Below, piece by piece: positions 1 through 5,941 of a stretch of 5,941 bases of DNA. The notes below the pieces were generated by a model, which was given only the letters and a program-made list of their open reading frames with translations, did not search any database and was not told the DNA's origin. Position numbers and translations under genes: made by a program. Origin of the DNA: Bacteroidales bacterium UBA7574 (lineage in GTDB: Bacteria; Bacteroidota; Bacteroidia; Bacteroidales; Paludibacteraceae). Position 1 is the stretch's first letter, and every line of letters starts with the position of its first letter. The stretch lies in the NCBI GenBank assembly GCA_002479035.1, contig DLLA01000163.1, forward strand, positions 3,771-9,711. The letters are read 5' to 3'.

Positions 1-152
1 GCTGGAGCGACGGCAATACCGATGCCACCCGCACCATCACCGTCACAGGCAACGCCACCTACACGGCTGTCTTCGAGAAGATACAATACACCGTCACCGT
101 TCAATCGGACAACGATGCCCAGGGCAGTGTGAATGTGGTGGCAGTACCTTGA
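1..152 (+). CDS. 3' end of an InlB-type repeat surface protein (partial, ends mid-repeat)
   Basis: Only the last 49 codons are visible, read from base 3; the start lies upstream of the window. They encode the end of one divergent InlB B-type repeat (WSDGNTDATRTITVTG then ATYTAVFEK) and the first strand of the next (YTVTVQSDNDAQGSV). The frame then meets two consecutive TGA codons at 150-155. Such repeats are known from large secreted or surface proteins of Bacteroidota, often T9SS cargo. The odd point is the ending: the last repeat is cut off before its own WSDGN motif, and no C-terminal sorting domain follows in this frame. The product is therefore either a truncated protein or the front part of a gene once continuous with the next reading frame. 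Codons here are rich in C-ending forms, as in the repeat of the next gene. The repeat identification is firm; whether this is an intact gene end is uncertain. Confidence 0.7.
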   Translation, partial: WSDGNTDATRTITVTGNATYTAVFEKIQYTVTVQSDNDAQGSVNVVAVP

Positions 153-159
153 TGACGTT

Positions 160-957
160 ATGATGAAACGGTGGTTCATATACCTCACATGTTGGATGAG
201 TGTTGGTGCCGTCTTCGCTGACGGCACCGGCACCCACCTGCGTGTGGATTGTGGCGACTGGGTGCAATTGGAGGCAACACCCCGTGAAGACTACCATTTC
301 GTGCGTTGGAGCGACGGCAACACCGACGCACTCCGCCAACTGCAGGTGAACGAAGATGCCCGATACATTGCCTATTTTGCCGCAAACTGTGAGGAGTATG
401 CCAACTGGCCTGTGGTCGCGCTCTACGACTGGCTGCTGATGCTCAATGTGCGCGAAATCAACGCGATGGGCTACTATGTGGCAGAGCCGCGGGTAACATG
501 GTACAGGGTAGTGGGTGAGCCGGACGATATGCACGGCACTTTCCCGCAAGACGATGTGCCCGTGGGGCATGGCTATTACCTGACTATTGCGCAAAATCTG
601 CAAGGGACAGGCGACTACTATGCCGTAGCCGATGTGTCTGACACGAAAGGTATGCTCTGCGACGGGCTCATGCGCTCCGTGATTGTGCACTATGCCAACA
701 GCAGCCGTACCCCGCGCCTATTCCTCTCTCCTACCGCAGTCCGCGGTGGGGAGCAGATGGTGATTCGCGGTCTGGACCCGCAGAAGACTTATACTATCCT
801 TGTGTATAGTGCTACGGGGCAGTTGGTGGGTACATACACGGCTACAAACTGCGATGCGTACTACATAGAGGCAGTTGGAGTGGCAGGATGCTATCAGGTG
901 AGTGTAATAACCGATGATATGCAGACTACGTTACGATATTTAGTGACAAACCCTTAA
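160..957 (+). CDS. Small secreted InlB-repeat protein with T9SS-like C-terminal sorting domain
   Basis: This is a 265-residue protein. The start at 160 (MMKRW; 163 is equally possible) is chosen because it gives a good signal peptide: KR, a hydrophobic stretch, then GAVFA before D21. The frame is open back to 133, but that would overlap the upstream gene. Residues about 21-73 form one InlB B-type repeat (CGDWVQLEATP, then YHFVRWSDGNTD at 45-56). Residues about 77-180 are an aromatic-rich segment (YDWLLMLNVREINAMGYY, VTWYRVVGEPDDM) that I cannot assign to a named domain. Residues about 187-262 (LFLSPTAVRGGEQ, YSATGQLVGTY, AGCYQVSV) look like the beta-sandwich tail that directs T9SS export. The inferred product is a surface or secreted T9SS cargo of unknown role. 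It starts 7 bases after the upstream stop and ends 4 bases before the barrel gene. A single frame change between 131 and 152 would join it to the upstream repeats, so it may be the back half of a split gene. Confidence 0.75.
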   Translation: MMKRWFIYLTCWMSVGAVFADGTGTHLRVDCGDWVQLEATPREDYHFVRWSDGNTDALRQLQVNEDARYIAYFAANCEEYANWPVVALYDWLLMLNVREINAMGYYVAEPRVTWYRVVGEPDDMHGTFPQDDVPVGHGYYLTIAQNLQGTGDYYAVADVSDTKGMLCDGLMRSVIVHYANSSRTPRLFLSPTAVRGGEQMVIRGLDPQKTYTILVYSATGQLVGTYTATNCDAYYIEAVGVAGCYQVSVITDDMQTTLRYLVTNP

Positions 958-961
958 ATAT

Positions 962-1840
962 ATGGCAATGAGACGATTGTATTATATATTGTTAGCCGTT
1001 GTATGCACTTGCGTCAACGCGGAAGCACAGACACACGTATTGCAGTATGGCGTGCGGGGAGGTATGGCATTCGGAGTGGGTAATACCGGCTCAGAGACAC
1101 GCTGCACGATAGGTGGCATCGGGTTTGCAGATGTGGGATATACTTTCTACCAACCGATGTCATGGTTGGATATAGGCGTGCACACAGGACTGTCGTTCGG
1201 CTACCGGCTGTTGCCGATGTCGTATCCGCTACGTGAGCAGTTTACCAACAGGGACTATCTGGGGAATGAGATGCAGTACTCCGTATCGGGAAAGGCGTCT
1301 GCTCGTCAGCATGATGTGTCATGTGAAATACCTGTGATGTTCGCTTTGCGTTCCGACGGATTGGTGTTCAACGTAGGTGCGAAACTGCGTCCGTCTATCT
1401 GGCAACAGAACAACCAAACACTATCTGATGTGGTAATAGACGCTTACTATCCTTTGACCGATGTGCATATTATCAATGAGGTGATTACAGGCGTACTGCC
1501 GCCCGATATGCAACAGCAGACTGCTCATGCCACTATGGCATCTCTGGCAGTGTTGGCGGATATGGAGTTAGGTTGTGAATGGCAAGTAAGCAAGACTTCC
1601 GCACTGGGATTCCTGTTCTTCGTAGATTGTACCCTATGGGATACCCGCTCTGCGGCAACAACCTTGCCCGTGGTGACAGTATCAAACATCAGCAACCCGC
1701 AACAGCCCGTACCCGCGGTGTCTGTCAACAACACGGTGGCATCACAATTGGGCTGTCTGCACCCCATAGAGTGCGGCATCAAGTTCTACGGCACATTCTT
1801 CAAGATCGGACACAAACATTGGCACAAGCGTTGGCGGTAA
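962..1840 (+). CDS. Predicted outer-membrane beta-barrel protein
   Basis: The product has 292 residues. The start is ATG at 962 (a second ATG at 968 would remove two residues). Residues 1-22 form a signal peptide (RR, LYYILLAVVCTC, then NAEA before Q23). The mature part has no long hydrophobic helix. It shows alternating polar and hydrophobic stretches with many Gly and aromatic residues, for example YGVRGGMAFGVG, FADVGYTFYQ, WLDIGVHTGLSFGYR, LVFNVGAKLRPSIW, ALGFLFFVDCTLW and IECGIKFYGTFF. This is the pattern of an outer-membrane beta-barrel of the broad Bacteroidota OmpA/PorT-like barrel type. I cannot name a specific family and see no peptidoglycan-binding OmpA domain. The C-terminus is unusual in ending with a basic tail (HKHWHKRWR) after the last strand. 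The gene follows the cargo-like gene by 4 bases, so the two are probably co-transcribed, and it may serve as surface anchor or partner for that protein (inference). It converges on the DUF2147 gene with 12 bases between the stops. Confidence 0.72.
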   Translation: MAMRRLYYILLAVVCTCVNAEAQTHVLQYGVRGGMAFGVGNTGSETRCTIGGIGFADVGYTFYQPMSWLDIGVHTGLSFGYRLLPMSYPLREQFTNRDYLGNEMQYSVSGKASARQHDVSCEIPVMFALRSDGLVFNVGAKLRPSIWQQNNQTLSDVVIDAYYPLTDVHIINEVITGVLPPDMQQQTAHATMASLAVLADMELGCEWQVSKTSALGFLFFVDCTLWDTRSAATTLPVVTVSNISNPQQPVPAVSVNNTVASQLGCLHPIECGIKFYGTFFKIGHKHWHKRWR

Positions 1841-1852
1841 GAGGGATTCCGC

Positions 1853-2296
1853 TTATTGTCGGCGCAGCCAGGTTTGGCTACGGCCAAGGATACCTGCCTT
1901 GTCGAGTGAACCGCGGAGTACCAGATTGCCCTGCTTGTTGAGGTAGATTTTGCCGTAGTAGAACTTGCCATTGTTGGGGTCCAAGACATGTCCTCCGCGA
2001 AGTTCACCGTCAGATAGTTTCATATCGCGGATAATGACAAGCCCCTCCATAGGACGGCGATGGTCCTCGCCTTTGCATTGTGTACAGAGGAGTTCTTCGG
2101 GGTTGTCGGTTTGGTAGAGTACGGTAGTTATCTTGCCGTAATATAAATGGTTATCGGCCTGATAAACAGTAACTACCGCCCATTGTTCGCCGGTAGCATC
2201 GTCCACAGTCACCCACTCACCGAGTATTGGTGTCTGCGCAAAGAGGCAGGCGCAAAACAGTGCGGCTGCGAGGGAAAGGAAAAGTCTTTTGGTCAT
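1853..2296 (-). CDS. DUF2147 family secreted protein
   Basis: The product has 147 residues, starting at the ATG read from base 2296; a TTG further upstream (2320) is rejected because it overlaps the promoter and precedes the signal peptide. Residues 1-20 are a signal peptide (MTKR, hydrophobic run, CLFA before Q21). The mature part matches the DUF2147 pattern from end to end: ILGEWVTVDDATG near the start, YYGKI at 52-56, the paired cysteines C71 and C74 followed by KGEDHRRPMEGLVI, then GGHVLDPNNGKFYYGKIYL and the closing GILGRSQTWLRR. The length is normal for the family, so the gene looks intact. DUF2147 proteins are small exported lipocalin-like proteins of unknown biochemical function; many Bacteroidota carry one. 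The gene stands alone on the minus strand, divergent from rdgB and convergent with the barrel gene, and has its own promoter. Family assignment is from motif recognition only. Confidence 0.88.
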   Translation of the reverse strand: MTKRLFLSLAAALFCACLFAQTPILGEWVTVDDATGEQWAVVTVYQADNHLYYGKITTVLYQTDNPEELLCTQCKGEDHRRPMEGLVIIRDMKLSDGELRGGHVLDPNNGKFYYGKIYLNKQGNLVLRGSLDKAGILGRSQTWLRRQ

Positions 2297-2317
2297 AGTC
2301 GTTGAACATTTGCGCTG

Positions 2318-2325
2318 CAAAAGTA
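2318..2325 (-). promoter_or_regulatory. Probable Bacteroidota -7 promoter element for the DUF2147 gene
   Basis: Read on the minus strand the sequence is TACTTTTG followed by CAGCGCAAA, which fits the Bacteroidota -7 consensus TAnnTTTG extended by C. It sits 21 bases upstream of the ATG at 2296, leaving room for a short leader. A matching TTG-type -33 element is not evident at the expected distance, so the call rests on the -7 box and its position. Confidence 0.55.
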
Positions 2326-2366
2326 CGAAAAAAAGCCCGAATATATGCTATTCGTGGTGGATAATT

Positions 2367-2396
2367 TTGCGTGTAAGGTAAAAATGAGTAACTTTG
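2367..2396 (+). promoter_or_regulatory. Probable Bacteroidota promoter for rdgB-porZ
   Basis: TAACTTTG at 2389-2396 matches the TAnnTTTG -7 consensus exactly, and TTG at 2367-2369 lies 19 bases upstream of it, the usual distance to the -33 element. Transcription would begin near 2402, giving a leader of about 20 bases before the ATG at 2423. The leader is A/T-rich with no Shine-Dalgarno sequence, as is common in this phylum. A second box, TAATTTTG at 2362-2369, overlaps the -33 element and could be an alternative start, though no -33 partner is seen for it. No separate promoter is seen for the downstream porZ-like gene. Confidence 0.6.
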
Positions 2397-2422
2397 CACG
2401 TATTTTTTCATATATTATAGGT

Positions 2423-3037
2423 ATGCGATTAGTGTTTGCATCGAATAACGCCCACAAGTTGGAGGAGGTACGCAAGATACTGCCTTGCGAGGTAGAAGTA
2501 CTCAGTCTGCAACAGATTGGTTTTCATGATGATATAGAAGAGACAGGCGACAGTTTGGAAGAGAACTCCGCTATCAAGGCACAGGCGGTGTGGGCATATA
2601 TACAGACCCATGCTACAGGTGATATAGACGGTGTATTTGCCGATGATACGGGTTTGGAAATCCGTGTTTTGGGCGGCAAGCCGGGTGTGCATACGGCACG
2701 TTGGGCGGGTGAGCCAGCCAATGATGCGAATAACAGAAAGAAAGTGCTGCGTGAGTTGGAGGGCGTGGCAGACAGAGCAGCGCGCTTCCGCACCGTGGTG
2801 ACACTGATACACGACGGCAAGCAGGAACAGATGGAGGGTGTAGTGGAAGGATGTATTGCCTGTGAGGAAAGCGGTGCAGGCGGTTTCGGTTATGACCCGC
2901 TGTTTGTGCCCGAGGGGTATGACAAGACTTTTGCGGACCTGCCTGCGGAGGTGAAGAATAGTATCAGTCACCGTGCCCGTGCTATGGAGAAACTGAATGA
3001 GAGACTGAAAGTATTGCATGGAATATGCTGCCAATAG
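2423..3037 (+). CDS. rdgB: Non-canonical purine NTP pyrophosphatase (RdgB/HAM1 family)
   Basis: This enzyme hydrolyses dITP, ITP and XTP to the monophosphate and pyrophosphate, keeping deaminated purines out of DNA and RNA; it acts in the cytoplasm as a Mg-dependent dimer (family knowledge). The 204-residue product has the family motifs in order: the nucleotide-binding start FASNNAHK (5-12), EETGDSLEENSAIKA (39-53), the catalytic-loop motif ADDTGL (73-78) with the catalytic aspartate, GKPGVHTARWAG (85-96), GFGYDPLF (154-161), and KNSISHRARAM (178-188). Length is normal and no key residue is missing. The ATG at 2423 is chosen because family members start directly with M-(K/R)-LVFA; the frame is open back to 2345, but that extension covers the promoter. 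It is the first gene of the plus-strand unit and its stop is separated from the next start by a single base. Confidence 0.95.
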   Translation: MRLVFASNNAHKLEEVRKILPCEVEVLSLQQIGFHDDIEETGDSLEENSAIKAQAVWAYIQTHATGDIDGVFADDTGLEIRVLGGKPGVHTARWAGEPANDANNRKKVLRELEGVADRAARFRTVVTLIHDGKQEQMEGVVEGCIACEESGAGGFGYDPLFVPEGYDKTFADLPAEVKNSISHRARAMEKLNERLKVLHGICCQ

Positions 3038-3038
3038 T

Positions 3039-5941
3039 ATGAACAAACGATTGATAATCCGTATATTTGCCTGTATGGCAGTGCTGCTGTGGCATGCAGA
3101 TGCACAGGGTGCAGTCAGCCAATGGAAGACGCACTTTTCGTACAACGACGTGGAGCAGATAGCAGTAAGCAAGACCCACGTATATGCCATGGCTAACGGT
3201 GCTATGTTCTCCATAGACAAACAGACAGAGCAACTGACTACCTACAACAGCCAATCGGGCATGCATGGCACGGAGATAGCAAGGCTGGCGTATGACGAGG
3301 CACGGGAGCAACTATTGATATTCTACGCCGACGGCAAATTAGATATATTGCGAGATGGGCGAATGCGCTACGTACCCGACTTGTACAACAAGCGTATGAC
3401 TGCCTCGAAGTACTGCAACAACGTTACCATCAGCGGCAACAAGGCATATCTGTCCATGGAGTTCGGTGTGCTGCTGTTTGACCTGGAGCGATACGAATTC
3501 CGCGATGCTTATTACATAGGTGCCCAGGCCGCCGAGGTGCAGGTACAGGACGTGATGCTGTATGGTGACAGTATCTACGCGAAGACGGTAGCGGGAAACT
3601 ACAGTGCGGCATTGGCAGACAAACTGGTGGACTATCACTATTGGCACGAGTGCAGTACATTGCCTGCGCCTTTCAGTGCCGACAAGGGGAAACAATATAT
3701 AGATAACCGGTTAAACACATGGCGTGCAGCCAATGAAAAAGGTGTGTACAGGCGTTTCCTGACCGGAGAAGAGACTTACTATCTGCCCGAGGGACCTCAA
3801 GTGAATATCCCCTATCGGATGACGGCAGACAGAGGACGGCTCTTCGTAGTTCCCGGCGGCAGGTGGGCTTCACAGTATAGCCGCCCCGGGCATGTGATGA
3901 TATTGGAGAACGGCAAGTGGACGAATATCACTCAGGCTGCCATTCAGGCTCAGACGGGCAAACCTGCGCTGGACTTTATGAATGTAGCCGTGGACCCGAA
4001 GGATGGTGCGCATTTCTATGTGACAAGTTACGGGACGGGGCTGTATGAGTTTCGCGGAGAGGAACTGCTGCACCACTACACCCCAAGCAACAGCATATTG
4101 GAAGCCGCAGCCAAAGATGCTCCCGACTACTACACACGTACCAATAGTGGTGCGTTTGACGCAGAGGGAAGACTGTGGACGGTGGTGGCAGGCACTGTGG
4201 ATACCGCGTTGGTAGCATTTTTGCCCGACCATCAGGGGCAGCGGGGACTGAACTTGTACAGGGACAATCATGTGCGTGTGAACTTCGTGACGGCAGGGGA
4301 TATGCTGACAGACAATTACCGCCCACACGTGAAATGGGTGCTGTCGAACAGGGCAGACCCAGCCATAGTCTATACAGACGACGGGGGGACTCCTTTTGAA
4401 CCCAAGGACGACAAGACGGTGATACGCAGTCTGCTATATGACCAAGACAACCAACCTGTTACGCCGGAGTTGTTGTACTCGCTATCGCAGGCAAGCAACG
4501 GTGATGTGTGGGTAGGGACATCGGCAGGTCCTGTTATCATAGACCATTCGACAGACTTTGTCCAAACGGACGTGTGCAGACGGCTGCGCATTATGATGTC
4601 GGATGGCACGTATCTATTGGAGAACGAACGTGTGAATGCCGTTGCTTTTGACGGGGTCGGGAATGTATGGATTGGCACACAGACAGCGGGAGTGTATATG
4701 ATTGACAGTAAAGAGACAACGATACTGGCACACTACACGTCGGATGACACACCTATGCCTGCGAACACCATCTTGTCGTTGGCATACGACAGTGAGCATG
4801 ATGTGATGTATGTGGGAACGGGAGGAGGATTGGTGTCCTATGCTATTTCATCCCATGGCGCGGGATTGGAAGACACTTCGGAAGAGAACAGGACATACGG
4901 CAGTATGCTCCAATGGCGGGCGCACCTGGCATACGGGACGATGGAGCAAGTGGCGGCTATGGGGCAGAAAGTGTATGCTCTGTCCAACGGTGCCTTGTTC
5001 TCGGTGGACAAACAGAGTGAGGAGATAGAGTACTACAACCGATTGACAGGATTGAACGGGTCTGTCATTGACCATATCTATTACAATCCGTCACTGCGCA
5101 GTATGCTCATCACCTATCAGGACGGGCAATTGGACGTGATGGGAAATGACGGTAGTATCCGCAACATTCCCGATTTGTATCTGAAGTCCATCAGCGGTTC
5201 GAAGCAAGTGAATGACGCGCTGATGGTGGGGAATAAGGCGTACCTGGCTATGGACTTCGGTATTATGGTGCTGGATATGAAGAAGTTGGAGGTACAGGAC
5301 ACGTATTACATTGGCAATGACGCCGGTGAGATAAGTGTGCAGTATGTAGTTATGGTGGGCGACAGTATCTATGCGGTCGCCGACTATATGCTGTATTCTG
5401 CGGGGTTGCAAGACAACTTGGCAGACTTCGCACAATGGCACAAGCGGTTGATACCCAATACGAAGAAGGTACAGGGGATGAAGGCTTTCAGCGGCAGTGT
5501 GTGTGTGCTGCGAGACGACACCATACTATCATCACTGCAGAACGGGGCATGGAAAGATACGTATTGCATCCCTTTGCGGGGGCTGTGCCAAACGGGCGGG
5601 CGGTTGTATGGTCTGCCGCGGAACAAGTACGGCATAATGGAAGTGCGTGAGGATTACCATCTGCAGATGGCGATAGAATACGGCTATGTATATGACATGG
5701 CGACTGACGGAGACTGCTACTGGTTAGGAACAGAAACCCATGGGGTAGTCAGGATAGAGAACGGGAATGTGCAAGAGTTTCACCCCGATGGTCCAATCAG
5801 CAATATGTCGTACCGTCTGCGTTTCTTCGGGGACAGGCTGTATGTGCTACCGGGGGGCAGATGGGCTGCACAAGAGAACCGGTATGGTATGGTGATGTAC
5901 TACGAGAATGGCGTATGGACCAACATCACCAACGGCGAACT
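3039..5941 (+). CDS. porZ: PorZ-like T9SS surface protein with two tandem PorZ modules (partial, 3' end beyond window)
   Basis: 967 codons are visible without a stop. Residues 1-22 are a signal peptide (MNKR, IFACMAVLLW, ADA before Q23). Residues 28 to about 601 resemble the beta-propeller part of PorZ, starting QWKTHFSY and including PGGRW (272-276), DDGGTPFEPKDDKT and propeller blade motifs at 488-494 (GDVWVGT), 541-547 (GNVWIGT) and 588-594 (DVMYVGT). PorZ is a surface component of the T9SS attachment complex with PorU, PorV and PorQ. In Porphyromonas it has two beta-propellers and an uncleaved C-terminal domain, about 780 residues in all, and is linked to A-LPS attachment. Here no such domain follows the propellers. 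After a polar linker (about 602-624) a second PorZ module starts at Q625 (QWRAHLAY) and runs to the window end, with PGGRW at 938-942. The total will exceed 1,200 residues if module 2 is complete. The start is 1 base after the rdgB stop, suggesting translational coupling. The family call is firm; whether it still works as PorZ is inference. Confidence 0.85.
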   Translation, partial: MNKRLIIRIFACMAVLLWHADAQGAVSQWKTHFSYNDVEQIAVSKTHVYAMANGAMFSIDKQTEQLTTYNSQSGMHGTEIARLAYDEAREQLLIFYADGKLDILRDGRMRYVPDLYNKRMTASKYCNNVTISGNKAYLSMEFGVLLFDLERYEFRDAYYIGAQAAEVQVQDVMLYGDSIYAKTVAGNYSAALADKLVDYHYWHECSTLPAPFSADKGKQYIDNRLNTWRAANEKGVYRRFLTGEETYYLPEGPQVNIPYRMTADRGRLFVVPGGRWASQYSRPGHVMILENGKWTNITQAAIQAQTGKPALDFMNVAVDPKDGAHFYVTSYGTGLYEFRGEELLHHYTPSNSILEAAAKDAPDYYTRTNSGAFDAEGRLWTVVAGTVDTALVAFLPDHQGQRGLNLYRDNHVRVNFVTAGDMLTDNYRPHVKWVLSNRADPAIVYTDDGGTPFEPKDDKTVIRSLLYDQDNQPVTPELLYSLSQASNGDVWVGTSAGPVIIDHSTDFVQTDVCRRLRIMMSDGTYLLENERVNAVAFDGVGNVWIGTQTAGVYMIDSKETTILAHYTSDDTPMPANTILSLAYDSEHDVMYVGTGGGLVSYAISSHGAGLEDTSEENRTYGSMLQWRAHLAYGTMEQVAAMGQKVYALSNGALFSVDKQSEEIEYYNRLTGLNGSVIDHIYYNPSLRSMLITYQDGQLDVMGNDGSIRNIPDLYLKSISGSKQVNDALMVGNKAYLAMDFGIMVLDMKKLEVQDTYYIGNDAGEISVQYVVMVGDSIYAVADYMLYSAGLQDNLADFAQWHKRLIPNTKKVQGMKAFSGSVCVLRDDTILSSLQNGAWKDTYCIPLRGLCQTGGRLYGLPRNKYGIMEVREDYHLQMAIEYGYVYDMATDGDCYWLGTETHGVVRIENGNVQEFHPDGPISNMSYRLRFFGDRLYVLPGGRWAAQENRYGMVMYYENGVWTNITNGE
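3120..3941 (+). repeat. PorZ module copy 1, part homologous to copy 2
   Basis: This stretch encodes residues 28-301 of the porZ-like protein and aligns by eye with 4911-5941. Shared landmarks are QW..H..Y...EQ, VYA..NGA.FS.DKQ, GNKAYL.M.FG, YYIG, GDSIYA, a WH pair (W202 here, W800 in copy 2), then PGGRWA.Q and ENG.WTNIT. The first 43 aligned residues are about half identical. Between W202 and G235 this copy has 33 residues where copy 2 has 102, so about 69 residues are absent here. Confidence 0.85.
4911..5941 (+). repeat. PorZ module copy 2 (continues past window)
   Basis: This stretch encodes residues 625-967 and repeats the beginning of the same protein. It contains the segment missing from copy 1, including GLPRNKYGIMEV and YWLGTETHGVVRIENG, which look like extra propeller strands. 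The copies agree in order of motifs but have diverged strongly, so the duplication or fusion is old and not an assembly repeat. Confidence 0.85.

Noticed and set aside
94..690. 198-codon minus-strand frame opposite the InlB-repeat gene
   Set aside because: It has no signal peptide or recognisable domain and is antisense to clear repeat and signal-peptide sequence.
1829..1890. Possible terminator between the convergent genes, including the small hairpin TTGGC-TACG-GCCAA at 1874-1887
   Set aside because: The stem is only 5 base pairs, lies inside the DUF2147 coding region and has no T-tract on either strand.
2345..2422. N-terminal extension of rdgB from an ATG at 2345
   Set aside because: The extra residues are not part of the family, and the stretch contains the promoter boxes.
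2429..3220. Long minus-strand open frame opposite rdgB
   Set aside because: It is antisense to a gene with a complete set of family motifs, and its translation shows no recognisable domain.
3870..4328. Minus-strand open frames opposite the porZ-like gene
   Set aside because: They lie antisense to a continuous PorZ-like frame and have low-complexity Cys/His/Arg-rich translations typical of shadow frames.
4810..5028. Short plus-strand frame across the junction of the two PorZ modules, which might suggest a separate gene
   Set aside because: It is out of frame with the module motifs on both sides, and the main frame is open throughout.

Overview
The window reads as chromosomal DNA from a Bacteroidota bacterium, most likely order Bacteroidales. 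The support is: a PorZ-type component of the type IX secretion system (T9SS); a small secreted protein with a T9SS-like C-terminal sorting domain and InlB-type repeats; a DUF2147 protein; and promoter elements of the Bacteroidota form (TAnnTTTG with an upstream TTG) in place of the usual -35/-10 pair. Genus and species cannot be told from the sequence.

Left part (1-1840, + strand): the 3' end of an InlB-repeat gene stops in the middle of a repeat at two tandem TGA codons. It is followed closely by a 265-residue secreted protein with one InlB-type repeat and a T9SS-like tail, and then, 4 bases later, by a predicted outer-membrane beta-barrel protein. The tight spacing suggests one transcription unit devoted to the cell surface.

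Middle (1853-2422): a DUF2147 secreted protein lies on the minus strand, tail to tail with the barrel gene. A 126-base divergent promoter region separates it from the next plus-strand unit and is the only sizeable non-coding stretch in the window.

Right part (2423-5941, + strand): rdgB (HAM1-type nucleotide-pool sanitation enzyme) is followed after a single base by a very large porZ-like gene that runs off the window. The porZ-like product is the notable feature. After one set of PorZ-type beta-propellers (residues about 28-601), the reading frame does not enter a C-terminal domain but starts a second, diverged PorZ module at residue 625. The first module also lacks about 69 residues present in the second.

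Three products belong to the same surface theme (a T9SS-type cargo, a barrel protein and a T9SS attachment-complex component), while RdgB and DUF2147 are housekeeping or unknown. No RNA genes, CRISPR arrays, insertion sequences or convincing intrinsic terminators were seen.
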